From NCBI GenBank assembly GCA_008828725.1, contig MEHQ01002840.1, forward strand, positions 390,099 to 454,098: 64,000 nucleotides of DNA, in the 5' to 3' direction. Of the stretch, positions 24,166-36,000 are shown piece after piece. The translations under genes and the position numbers were made by a program. Position 1 is the first letter of the stretch, and each line of letters opens with the position of its first letter. Below the pieces are notes generated by a model. That model had not been told where the DNA came from, did not search any database, and saw only the letters and a program-made list of their open reading frames with translations. The DNA comes from Saccharina japonica (taxonomy: Eukaryota > Sar > Phaeophyceae > Laminariales > Laminariaceae).

Positions 24166-24449
24166 AAGAATCGAAAATTTCGCTGGGACAGTCGTGCTGA
24201 AGAAGGGGTCGAGAGTTTGGGTCAAACGAATAATATGTTGCATCCAATGTGAACTTAGCATGATACTGAGTATACCTTACGATGTTTTCTAAAACCGGAT
24301 CCTCTGTTTGCTGTACAGCTCCTTAAACTATTAGCCTTCCAATTGTTTCATAGTGTGAGCCTCGAATGTCAAAACAGATATATGTACTGAACCAGTGTCC
24401 AAGTATCAAATCCAGCAATATATGCCGTGTGGTATTTCACTGACCCGTT

Positions 24450-26887
24450 AAACGCGTAAGAGTTTTTTTAAGGAGCCCCTTCGGTCATGACAAAAGAAAA
24501 GAGTACTTGAGTCTTGGAAAATATATATATTTCGTTTTTTTTACAGCAGCAATACTATTTCTGGTATAATAACACCATATCAGTACTCCTTACGGAAAAT
24601 GGCATAGCTCCAGTTCCAATGCTCAGATCTGCGACCCACCAAGGAATAGCTTGTTAGCTACTTTCTCCAGGAGGTATTGGGGCTCCTGCATCTGCAAGGG
24701 AGGGCATGCATTGCCGTGTTTGCATCACGAAACGAAAGTGCTACGCAACGAGACTATGGTCGTTTCGGAGCTCCTGTTTGGTATCTAAACTCTGCTGTGG
24801 CCACGTAGGACGCTACTCACGGTCGAAATAGAGGCCCAGGTAGGTTCACCTACTAGGGCTCGGCGTCCTTGTCGAAAATTTGAGTTGAGACAGTATCAGC
24901 AGCCGGAGAAACTGCCATTTTTCCACTTTGTCTTGGGTACCAGGGGTATGGCCAGTATTTTTCGAGCAAGAGGCACTTTTCATGATGAACAAGGCGTTTG
25001 GTCAATACGCCTCCTGAGACACAAATATTTACAATGATGTAGAATCTCGAAACCTATTCATCGCTCATACTGTTTAGCATTAGAACTTGACAAATATCGT
25101 TTTCCTAGGGAGTCATGAAAATGGGGAAATTATACCGAAAATGGTATTGCACCTGAAAACAAAAAACGGATTTGTTGTTTATTTGCTCTTATATTTTTCG
25201 CCCGAAGGGGCCCCTTAATACAAGAGGTAGAGCGTGCACCCACAACGTCCTTCCATATTCACCGCGTTGTGTGGGGGCGGCTCAGCACTAGTGCAGGTGA
25301 CGTACGCCACCCCTTGCAAAAAAGGAATATAACCGATAAATAAGGGTTCAGTACGGTGTCGACGGGTTTAACACCTGACATCTAGACTACAAACTCAACT
25401 TTAGACACCTGAAACATTGGAACGACTCATCCCACGGTAGGGACGGAGCAGAATTTTCTGAGCTCCTCACATGAGGAGCTCAATATCTCACCCGAAACAT
25501 GACTTCGGGAACATTCGTTTGCGCAGCCCCACCAGAGTTGCAATGCGGTAGTTCAAAAACAAACGTAGCAGTAAAATGATAATAGTATCCGGTGGTTACT
25601 CACGTGAGAAGCTCAACCGGTCAGACAATATTGAGCTGAAAAGTGGTACCCCTACCGTGGGATTGCTCGAACCAACATGAGAAAAACTGCCTGTAACCAT
25701 CTTGACAAATGTACGTGTCATGCGAGATATTTCCACGTTGCTCACAGTGTAGTCCACACGTGACCAGTACCTACGGGTAGCGCACCTGTCAGCAATAACT
25801 TACAACTCGTGCCTGGTGCACAACTATTCAGTGGTACTCGAAACACTTTCGATAACATAGCTACGTAGGGCACACCATGTACAAGGAGAACAAGAGTGGC
25901 TGCCTATAAACATTGGTTAATTGAGTTTCGGTTTTGGTTACTTCAGGTGTCCCCAGTGACTCTCAACCTAGTTCGCGAATATTTTGTACGCTGCGCCAAT
26001 CGAGCTGAGTTTTCCGAACTTCCTAACACAATATTGCGCGTGGAACCACGAAATCGTTTGCGTGCACACTTGCTGTCCCGCTCAGTGGCCGACTTACAGT
26101 GTGGTTTACAGGCGTCGAACGGACTGCACTTAGGTAAATGTTCCCTTGTACGACTGACGCCGTTTTTAGGAACAGCAACGTTTGCAGGAAACATTCACTT
26201 GCACGATGGAGCTCTGTGTAACACTTCGATACACACGCGTTTCGAGGCTTATACCCCTGTCGGATGTGCTGGATGTCGCTCCTTAGTGCTGCAGATATAT
26301 AATGCCCGACATTGGTGTGGTTCTATTTAATTGAATAGATACGGCCTCCTGTCCAGGCCGGGGGACATCGCGTACAGTTTCCCACATCGGTCGGTTTTGG
26401 CGCCCGATATTTCACGATTTATATTGTTTGGGGCACATCAATTATGGGTATGTATGGGCAGCCCGGTATGGAACGAGTTTGCACGCTGGAACGCGTATGA
26501 CATGGACCTTCTGCAAATGTTTTGCATTTTTCATATCGCTCATGGACAACATATGATAGACCGTAATTATACCATGTAACTGTATAGACTACAGTCGGTG
26601 CGATGAAAGTATTCATATTTCTGAGTTTGCGGTTGATTCCCCCAATTATGAGGGGGACTGGAGATATTACCTAAACCATGTCCAAAGTCCAACGCTCTTA
26701 CCTATTCCATAATTATATTGTAACCGCCGGGTGCACATATTGCATATGCCTCTGATCAACGACACATGCTGCAGCTGGGATGTACCAAATATATTTCGGT
26801 TGCTATTGGTAGCATCAATTTCAACGTATTCAAACCATGAAACCGGCGTGAGGAAGGTAATCTACATAAGCCAATCAGGAGTAGGCT
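24450..26887. repeat. Duplicated module D1 (with D2 28213..30508 and D3 30509..33000)
   Basis: The part 24590..25200 matches 29275..30070 and 31570..32036 plus 32772..32900, for example the GGCAAAGCTCC box, the CTCCAGGAGGTATTGG box and CGTTTTCC followed by an ATGAAA box. The right end (26680..26887) matches 30300..30508 closely. No gene is supported here; the plus-strand frame 25896..26330 includes one of the recurring blocks (FAGNIHLH). Confidence 0.7.
25425..25667 (-). mobile_element. 243-bp MITE, family A copy 3 (reverse orientation)
   Basis: It starts ACTCATCCCACGGTAG and ends ACCGTGGGATTGCT, the inverse of the other two copies. Flanks GGAACG and CGAACC match at the four central bases only, so the target duplication is decayed or the assignment is off by a base. 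Confidence 0.85.
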
Positions 26888-27455
26888 ACGAGCTGGGCCA
26901 GCTTATAATGGATTGTCTTTTGTGAGCTTCTAGCGCCGCCAATGTTGCGAGTTAGTATTTGAAAATTGGCAGAGATGATCCTGACATGTTATTGGAGATA
27001 CCACAAAACAGTATATGAACTTATGTTGAGTTGTTTGAAAATCCGACTCGATTTCGCCGAGATATCCGCCAAAACCCAAAAGTACCAAAATTATGTTTTT
27101 TTTATCAGATCTGACACTAATTTCACATCACAACTAAAAAAAATCGCAATTCCCGATCAAGCTGAAATCTGGTGTAGCCAATGCTTGTGACACAAGGAGA
27201 CGATCGATGTAAGTTGCATCACCCATCAAGAGATAAAACAAAAAACATATTATAAACTGAGAACAAGTAATAACGAAAACGACAGTTTTACTGCGATGCC
27301 CCGCTCAATTTTGCACATTTCGGACTCAAATTTTAACCTCGGATGTTAATCATACGCGTCCATGTATTCCGTGCCATACCTTTTCATTTTCGTTGTTTCC
27401 CACTAGTTAAGGCCGTGTTTTATTTTCACGGTGTTTTTGGATCGGTCATAAATCC

Positions 27456-28065
27456 TGGGGGNAAAAAAAAGCATTTTGCATAATGTGGGGGTAAAAAAAA
27501 TCCCTGTGGAGACATTGAACAATGCAGCACACCATCAGGCGTGGTATTTATATAATATACCGAGCCGAGAGGTTGTCGGTTTTTCTACGTAATGTATCCA
27601 CAATTATTTGTTTCGCCTCCCATAGTGTGCAGGGGAGCGGCGGGGAGGGAGTGGGGCGTACTCGTTCGTTGCTTGCCTTACTGTCTGTAGTCATTTGCCC
27701 AATGACAACGCATCATCTTTCGAGGCGGAGCACCGTTCCTACTCCCTAGTAGAGCAGAGACACCTCCAACAACCGTTGGGCGCTCATTGCGTTGTTTGCA
27801 TATACAGTATTAGTATTACAAAGAAAACATTTTTTTTGCTAAAATCTTATATCCCCTTCCTGTTTCGCCGCCGCCATGTGGTCACCATCTATCTTGTTAC
27901 AATTAAAGCATTCTTTTGCTAAAATCGTATCCCCTTCCTGTTTCGCCGCCTGTGGTCACCATCTATCTCCTAAGATAGCGATGGGGGTGGGGCGTACTTA
28001 TTTGTTGCTTGCCTTAGTCATTTGACCATTGACCACGCATCCCTTTCGAGACGGAAATCCTGGGG
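27456..28065. mobile_element. Nested insertion with poly-G ends
   Basis: It is absent from the other family B copy. Inside is a tandem duplication around CCCCTTCCTGTTTCGCCGCC (27848 and 27932) and two copies of a segment like TTGTTGCTTGCCTTA...GACCACGCATC that also occurs at 61080..61170 next to a G-run. The unresolved base at 27462 lies at its left edge. It is non-coding as far as I can see. Confidence 0.5.
27462..27462. other. Single undetermined base
   Basis: One N between a G-run and an A-run, a typical homopolymer error site. Confidence 0.95.
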
Positions 28066-28249
28066 GGGGGGGGAAAGAACAAGGGATGGCATCTCAAATG
28101 TAGTTTAGGACATCAGCAACACCATGTCAAATCTTAATGAAGAAATTCGCAGTATTGAGCGGGGCATAGCCAATCAACCGTTCTAGCAGCGCCTTGGCTG
28201 GCCCAGCTCGTATAGGCTAGAACTTCGCGTTTCCAGCAGTAATTCCTAC

Positions 28250-28315
28250 CTGTGTTGTTGATGAAAGTGGCACTTGTGCCAAAGGTGATGTGGGATCCAC
28301 GGGCGTCAACGTCAC
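28250..28315 (-). CDS. Beta-helix rung exon (fifth detected)
   Basis: A 66-nt phase 1-1 exon with acceptor CCCACAG and donor GTAGGAATT on the minus strand. The peptide reads GDVDARGSHITFGTSATF then INNT. It is the tandem-duplicate sister of 30547..30612. The donor GTAGGA is slightly weaker than the GTAAG donors elsewhere. Confidence 0.7.
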
Positions 28316-29428
28316 CTGTGGGCCGGACAGAGACGACCGGGGAAATGAGAGCCGTGCTGCGGTAGATATAGCACATTTATGTAAGGACAGTTCTCACATA
28401 CCGGGCGCGTCACCTTAAAAGGTACACGAGCTATTCGGACCCGATGTAAAGTTTGCAATATATTGGGAAAGGTGAAAACGGTTCCAAAAGTACTTCCCTG
28501 TGCTTGGTGCAGAGCTCGCGAGGTGATAGGACTCGCACTACTCATACGTGGTTTGCTCCGGACGTGGAATATATCTGATGCCTTCCAGCTCACCCATGAG
28601 AGCGACTGAATGGACAGTCCAGGGTACACCGTGTCCACCGCGGAGAGCGCTCGTGAAATGGCATGCATTTTACACTTTTGGAATTCAGCATATGTTACGT
28701 GTGAGTACGAGTAAGTATTATCTACTCGTACCACACGTCAGGCATACTTATATAAAAACAAAGACAGGGCGTCAATCTTTCCTTCTGGCATTGACAATTT
28801 CCTCGTGTGGGTGCGTCTCACCAGCAGTGCAACTGGCCGCAAACGTTGAAAAGGGGGAAGTGAAACGATAAAACACTTGTTTTCACATAGGCAACGGGTA
28901 TGACGCCGGAAACCCGGAATACAGTAGATGGGGTAATCCCATGATCTCTACCAGCGCTCCACTATTTGATGCATCTCTAGCGGTGCACACCGAGGAATGG
29001 GATAGATCTACTACAGGAGTAAACACTTAAAATAACTAAACCACGTGGCCAATCTCGAAGCAGTGGCCTTGAGTCAACACCATAGGAAACTCATGAATGT
29101 TAGTTTCCATGCTTCTCATTCGTTTAGGATAGTCTGCCTATATTTCTAGTCCAAGCAATCCAAGAGGGTACTCCGGTCACAAAACAAGAGTACTCGAGTC
29201 TGCCAACCAGAGAAGAAAATCGTCCTTTTCACAGCAGCAATACTACTGTTGGTCAATAATACGATATCAGTACTGAATACGGAGCACGGCAAAGCTCCAC
29301 TCCTAATGCTCCGACCCGCTCCTGACCAAAGTATTGCTTGTTCGTTACAGTCTCTAGGAGGTGTTGGCGCCCTTCGATCTGCCAGGTAGGGCAGGCATTC
29401 TGTTTGCATCACGACACGAATGTGCTTA

Positions 29429-29645
29429 CCGTATATGACAGTTTATATCACACTCCCTGCGGTGAATTTCGAAGCGAATTTCCTGCATAACCACGGGGGG
29501 CACAGACAACGAAAAAGGCGGCTTCCGAGCAGCTCGTCGAGATGTTTTCATGGATAGGTTGCTCGGGGTTAGCGCTCCACCGGTCGTCGAGGAGATCGGC
29601 GATGACACTCGTCCGAGGGAGTGTGGGATACAGTGTCATATACGG
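29429..29645. mobile_element. 217-bp MITE with TA target duplication
   Basis: Ends CCGTATATGACA are inverted repeats, and the match extends through a CACACTCCCT box to about 30 bp. A TA lies at 29427..29428 and 29646..29647. The equivalent site in module D1 reads GTGCTACGCAACG with a single TA, and D3 also lacks the insertion. A TA duplication is typical of the Tc1/mariner superfamily. No coding capacity. Confidence 0.85.
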
Positions 29646-30546
29646 TAGCAACAAGATGTTCGTCGTTTCAGAGCTCCTATTTGGTATATAAACTCTGCTG
29701 TGGCCACCTAGGACAAATACGGACGGTCGGAATAGAGGCTCAGGTAGGTTCGCCTACTAGTGCGCGGCGTCCTCGAGGACAATCTGAGTTGAAACAGTAT
29801 CATCAGCCGTAGAGATTGCCATTTTTCATTTTCGTCTTGGGTAGCAGAGGTATGCCCAGTCGTTTTCGAGTAAGAGGCACATTTCGTGGTGAACAAGGCG
29901 TCTGATCGATACGCGGCCTGAGACACAAATGCTTACTATGACATAGACTCCCTAACACTACTCATCGGTCGTAATTATGAGCATTAGAGCTGGATAAATG
30001 TCGTTTTCCGTAAGGAGTGATGCAAATGTGGAAAATATACCTGAACTACAGGGGTCTGCATCTGAACCTTACCTGTTTTTCAATAATTATGCCGATAACT
30101 TTACTGAAAGAACGAAGGCAACAAATCACGCGCCGTTTGTGTCCAACTGTGCCGTGAGTAAAAATGAAAATTCGCGTTTGCGTCTTTTTGTTTTTCGTGT
30201 CATCTTTGCCTAGTATACATCTTAGAAGGCAGATTTCGTATGGGATTCCAAATGGCCAATTTTCAATAAACCCAGAAACGGAAAATGTTTCTAGACCATG
30301 TCCAAAGTCCATCGCTCTTATCAATTCTGAAATTATATTGTCATCGCCGGGTGTACATATTGCATATACCTCTGGTCAACGACACATGCTGCAGCTGGGG
30401 TGTGCCAAATAAATATTCGGTTGCTATTGGTAACAAAAATTTCAACTTATTCAAACCATGAAACCGGCGTAAGGAAGGTAATCTACGTAAGCCGATCAGG
30501 AGTAGGCTCTAGACTAAGACCTTGCGTTCCCAGCAGTAATTCCCAC

Positions 30547-30612
30547 CTGTGTTGTTGATGAAAGTCGCACTTGCGTTAAAAGCGATGTCGAATCCATAGG
30601 CGTAAACGCCAC
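30547..30612 (-). CDS. Beta-helix rung exon (fourth detected)
   Basis: A 66-nt phase 1-1 exon with acceptor CCCACAG and donor GTGGGAATT on the minus strand. It encodes GGVYAYGFDIAFNASATF then INNT. NAS and NNT are possible N-glycosylation sites. The donor GTGGGA is non-optimal but has GT. It lies in the tandem duplicate of the module carrying 28250..28315. Confidence 0.7.
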
Positions 30613-32036
30613 CTGTGGGCCGGACAGAGACAACTGGGGAAATGAGAGCCGTGCTGCGGTAGGTATAGCACGTGTATGTAAGCACAGTTATCACGGGCCG
30701 GGCTCGTCACCTTAAAAGGTACACGAGCTATTCGGACCCGATGTAAAGTTTGCATTATATTGGGCAAGGTGACAACGGTTCCAAACTGATTTCCCTGTGC
30801 TTGGTGCAGAGCACGCGAGGTGATAGGACTCGCACTACTCATACGTTGTTTGCTCCTAACGTGGAATCCATTTGATGCCTTTGAGCTCACCCATGAGACC
30901 GACTGCATCTCGGACAGTCCAGGGTACACCGTGCCCACGGCTGAGAGCGCTCGTGCAATGGCATGTATTTTACGCCTTTTGAATTCAGCATTTGTTACGT
31001 GTGAGTATGTATTATCTACTCATACCACACGTCAGGCATACATCAAGAAAAACAAAGACAGGGCGTAAATATTTCCATCTGGCATTGACAAATTCCTCGT
31101 ATTAGAGCGTCTCACCAGCAGTGCAACTGGCCGCAAACGTTGAAAAGGGGGACGTGAAACGATAAAACACTTGTTTTCACATCGGCAACGGGTATGACGC
31201 CGGACACTCGGAATACAGTAGATGGGGTAATCCCATGTTATCTACCAGCGCTCCACTAGTTGATGCATCTCTTGCGGTGCACACCGAGGAGTGGGATATA
31301 TCTTCTACGGGAGAAAAAACTTTTAATAACTAAACCACGAGGCCAATCTCGAAGCAGTGGCCTTGAATCAAAATCATAGGAAACTCATGAATGTTAGTTT
31401 CCATGCTTCTCATTTGTTTAGGATATTCTGCCTTCATTCCCGGTCCAAGCAATAAAAAGGTTCCTTCCGGTCATTAAAAATGAGTACTCGAGTGTTCCAA
31501 ACAAAGAATAAAATCGTCCTTTTCACAGCAGCAATACTACTATTGGTACAATAACACGATATCAGTACGCTACTCACGGAGCATGGCATAGCTCCAGGCT
31601 AATGCTCCGACTCGCTCCTGACCAACGTATTGCTTGTTCGTTGCAAAATCTAGGAGGTGTTGGCTGTCTTAGATATGTCAGGTAGGGCAGGTATGCTGTT
31701 TGCATCACGAAACGAATATGCTCAGCAGCAAGACTTTTCATCGTTTCGGAGCTTATTTTTGGCATATACACTCTGCTGAAGCCTCGTAGGACGCCACGAA
31801 CGGTAAAGTTAAAGGCCTAGGTAGGTTCACCTACGAGTGCTCGTCGCCCTCGTATAAATCGTAGTGGAAACAGCATCAGCAGCCGGAGAAACTGTCATAT
31901 TTCAAAGAGGTGTTTGGATACCAGGGGCATGGCGAGTCGTGTTTGAGAAAGAGGAATGTGTCGTGATGAAAAAAGCGACGGACCGATCTGGCTCCTGAGA
32001 GACGAACGTTGACGATGACCGACGCTCTGTCTACCT

Positions 32037-32771
32037 ACGAGCTGGGCCAGCCAAGACTCTGCTAGAACAGTCAATCGGCTATGCCCCGCTCAATAATGCG
32101 TGTTTTGACGTGGTTTTTTGACACGGTGTTCCTTAAGTATCAATCAACCTTTTCGATGTCATCCCTTTTTGTTTTTGTTTTTTCCTCGGGATATATGACC
32201 GATCCAACGATCCGTAAAAATGAAAAAGTGGTCATAACAGGTCAGAAAAAAAAAAAAAAAAAAGGGATGACACGGAGTACATTCGCATGTGTGTTTCAAA
32301 TACGTGGTAAAAAAATCAGTTCGAAAAGTGAAAAATTGAGCGGGGCATCGCAGTAAAACTGCCGTTTTCGTAATTACTTGTTTTCAGTATATAATCATGT
32401 TTTTGTTATATCTCTTGATGCGTGATGAATTCGGCAATGCAACTTGCATCGATCGTCTCCTTGTGTCTCAAGCATTGTCTACACCAAATTTCAGCTTGAT
32501 CGGGAATGGCGATTTTTTTAGCTGTCATGTGAAATTAGTGTCGAAATCTGGTAAAAAATCAGATTTTTTGGTACTTTTGGGTTTTCGCGGATATCTCGAC
32601 GAAATCGAGTCGGTTTATTTAAAAGTCAAGAAAAGTCCCTACACTATTTTTTTTTGCATCTTCAATAATATGTCAGGATCATCTCTGCCAAATTTCTAAG
32701 TCTAACTCGCAAAATTGGCGGCGCTATAAGCTCACAACAAAAAATCCGTTTTATGGCTGGCCCAGCTCGTA
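32037..32771. mobile_element. Inverted-repeat DNA element, family B copy 2
   Basis: The termini ACGAGCTGGGCCAGC match copy 1, in the opposite orientation; internal sequence is collinear when inverted and lacks the nested insertion, about 735 bp in total. The target duplication is unclear (CTACCT against ACACAT). The plus-strand frames 32081..32356 and 32397..32699 have no recognised domain. Confidence 0.85.
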
Positions 32772-33000
32772 CACATCGCGAGCAGGCTTGAGCATTAGAT
32801 ATTGAGAAAAATCGTTTTCCGTGGGGATTAATGAAAAGGTGAAAAAAAAGTAGTATTGCAACTGAAAACAATAGAACATATTTTGTTTTGCAGCGCTCTT
32901 CTACTTTTTCCCGAAGGGGCCCCTTACTCCTACGATATGAACAGCATTGCACACGCTTAGGCTATAGCCGGGCTTTGGCCAGGCCTGCGGCAACTGGGGG

Positions 33001-36000
33001 AGGCTTGAATAAACCAATGTGCTTAGGCCTCTCCCACGTGTGGCGTTGACCTTCACTAAAACACGGGGGGAACTCAGTTTGTTTTCGTGAACCGTAACAA
33101 AGAATTTCGTGGCAGTACACCCCGTGAACCCAAAAAGCACAAAGGCGAAGACATAGGCTATCTGTTTGATAGTGTGAGAATGGACCCCTGGTCCAATACG
33201 ACCGAACGCCGACGGTCCCGGCGATAGCCTGGGCAAAGTTGATTTACGAACCACCGCTCGCTAGTTACAAGGTAGTGGTCAAGGTATTCCATTTAACTCT
33301 GGTCGGTTTACTTTGGAAGTCGTCGTCATTGCAGCCATCCGGCGCGTTTGTTGCACTTGTTCGGCCTGTTTTTGTTTGGCGGCATACGTCGCCGCCCTGT
33401 AAAGTTGTAACTACAGGCGAAGCTCCGCCGAATCTACGTCGCCAGAAATGTTCATACGATTTCGTCTGTGCATGCAAGATTCATGTTAGTGCGGATCAGG
33501 GTGTTTGTTGAACCGATATTCCCACCTCCGGATATAGTGCTACACGATACAATTCAACGCGACAATATTTTGGCTTATCACGAATATGGCCAACACCGTG
33601 GACCGTGTAAACTAATTCAACAGCGCTGGTGTAGGAATTTAAGAAGTTTCGCATGGAGGTTCGAATGTACTGCACGAAACGTACACACTTAAGCGTTGGC
33701 CTCGCCATGTAGGACAGTGCCACCCCGACGCGTCTTGGACCCGTTGAAAAACCGCTCCGGGCAGGATTGTTTGCTACTCAGTGTCCTTACTTAGGGATCT
33801 GAATACTCTAGCAACAAATGACAGCCGACTTCTTTGAAGCTGGCAAGGTTCGAACGATACACAATAAAATCGGCAGTTATTGAGCACTCGCCGGAAGTAA
33901 TTATGTTGGGTAGATCCCTAGAGAAGGAGACGTGTATCCATAAAAACATGTTCTAAACAGTGAAAAACCTACCGTAGTACTGTTCATAATATCAGACTCT
34001 CAGCTATCGCTGCAAAGGGAATGACCTCCGTCCTTATTGCTGAAACTTAAAACCATGTAAATGTATTTCATGCTATTCACGGGTTAGCTAAGCGTTAGCA
34101 GAAATATGTCGGAAGTATATTACCGTTAAGTTTAAACGTTTATGATTTCAACTGCGTCCGACACGAAGCGAGATTGTTGCTGAATGATACCAGGTAGTTG
34201 AGTAAATGCCAGTTGACGTTGGTTATATTCGAATGGTACAAAGCGATTAGCGACCACTTCCTCAGCAAACGTTTGGGGGCATAGTTGACCGCAGCTGTGG
34301 GCGTTACGAAGAAATACTCGCCTTTATCATTGGATTATTATTGTTTCGGCCAGAGATGCATATGTTCGTATGGCATGCAGCGTCTGTCAACCATTACCGC
34401 GAACGTGTGGGTAGTTACACTAACATTTGCCGAGTTTGGAATTTATGCACATGTGGTGATCACCCGGTGTCGTCCACGTACAGGGGGATTCCGATGCGTC
34501 AAAAATACTGTCGTACGCGCTTGGACGACCACCACCCTTTGAGTGGGACGTCTTTAAACCACCTGTCGAGGGTACACCAATATTTGCAGGAAACGTCCAG
34601 CTGCAACATCGTGTTCTATCTACACACATCGTATTCTCGTCCAACGTAAGAGCCCCCGTTGGTTTGTACTGCATGCTCGCCGCTCATCAAATGCGCGGGT
34701 ATCAAACTTCAGCAACGGATGCATACTTTTCCGTTCGGACCGAGTGATGACGTGCAGACTTTCACGCGTCGGACGGAGCAGTTCTCGACTATTTCATCAT
34801 CAATGTATTTGGGGGCAGATACATGTATGGCCATCTCGATCAAGATATGTGTATCAGGGCGGGATGTTTATCACAAGGATATGCCGGCAATGTTTCCATG
34901 TCTTATACCTCTTTTTCATCATACATAAAGTAACCGTCCATATCACCGTCTTGATGAACTACAGGTAGATCATGGTATGTCAAGTGTGCGTTCGTTGCCT
35001 TTCTTCCTTCTGATACATCCGACTGTGGAGGTGCAACTAACCATGATGAGGCTACTGAGTTAAACACCTCGACGCCTAACCAAAACCCTCATTTGAACGA
35101 AGGCCAGAAGTGAAACTCATTGAGCAATCGCATATAGTAGCTACTTCAAGCAACCTACTAGACAATACCCTTGGTCTTCCGGCAATGATGGGTTGAGGAG
35201 GCCCGTCAGTCCGAACTGATATGACCACCAAATGTTGCGCTCCTCGTACCATGTGTCTTAGAGGTATCCAAAGCAGTCTGTGGCTTGGGGGTGACACTGG
35301 AACTTCTAACTTAACCAGGTAAACATATATACGCCGATGTCTAGATCGTATGGAATTCACCACCGCCGAGTCCTTGTACCTGTCCTAACAACGCCAGTTT
35401 GATTCCAAACAAGAAGAACTCCAGCATACCCCACTCACACAAGTGGATTTGCGAACATAATGCACAGGAAACCCGACAACCAATACCCCAAACAATGTAT
35501 ACACGGTACATCATGCCGAACAGGATGTCTCGTTGTTTATTGTCGTATATGGCGAGGCTAACCACATCCATTGAAACAATCGTCATCTTCGGACGCACGT
35601 CTTACATTGAAATCCTCTGTGTACCATACGTTTCATATACCGAGTTTCAGCTTGGAACAGTTTCCAAAGACGCCTCTCCCATTGGGTGTGTAGCTCTTCG
35701 AGTCATTAGCCTTTCAACATTTAAATACTATCAGCGTCTCAGATGAAAACACATATTATTGTCATTCACTTGTATCCCTGTACTCAATTCAATATCCAGG
35801 CATAAGTGTTTATAGATTCTACCATATTCGTGCAGGGGATAATAGGTATCGATATGGTGTACGCCAAGCCATAGACGAAGTAGTTAGCACTTTTAATGAA
35901 GTGTTGTCGGGGATACCGAGTATTCGTGCGTGGTATCGTCTGACGGATCGTGGCAACGACAACTAACTTCAGCTCGTAAAGCACTTCACAACCCACGCGG

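Larger units (their letters stand above)
22255..24300. repeat. Diverged direct repeat, partner of 1..2250
   Basis: Same order of matches as described for 1..2250. This copy holds intact exon 22530..22601 and, further right, a decayed rung near 24.1 kb. The two modules are about 22.25 kb apart. Confidence 0.75.
26888..28212. mobile_element. Inverted-repeat DNA element, family B copy 1, carrying a nested insertion
   Basis: Both ends carry ACGAGCTGGGCCAGC as inverted repeats. TAGGCT lies at 26882..26887 and again at 28213..28218, and the homologous unoccupied site near 30504 has a single TAGGCT. Comparison with the copy at 32037..32771 shows that about 27456..28065 is an extra insertion starting and ending in CCTGGGGG tracts. 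The long minus-strand frame once open in the family is not preserved. No transposase is recognised. Confidence 0.85.
28213..30508. repeat. Duplicated module D2
   Basis: It matches 30509..about 32770 closely (roughly nine bases in ten by eye over the first kilobase), in tandem and in the same orientation. Each carries one rung exon 2297 bp apart. The 217-bp TA-flanked element is present only in this copy. Confidence 0.85.
30509..33000. repeat. Duplicated module D3
   Basis: Tandem copy of 28213..30508, interrupted by the family B element at 32037..32771. It holds rung exon 30547..30612. The minus-strand open frames 30938..30576 and 28734..28312 in D3 and D2 are similar to each other because the modules are recent copies; they run through the splice acceptor into the exon and I do not regard them as genes. 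Confidence 0.8.

Noticed and set aside
28312..28734. Minus-strand 140-codon frame with a similar frame at 30576..30938
   Set aside because: They are alike because the two modules are recent tandem copies. Both read through a good splice acceptor into the rung exon in a different frame, and neither has a recognisable domain.
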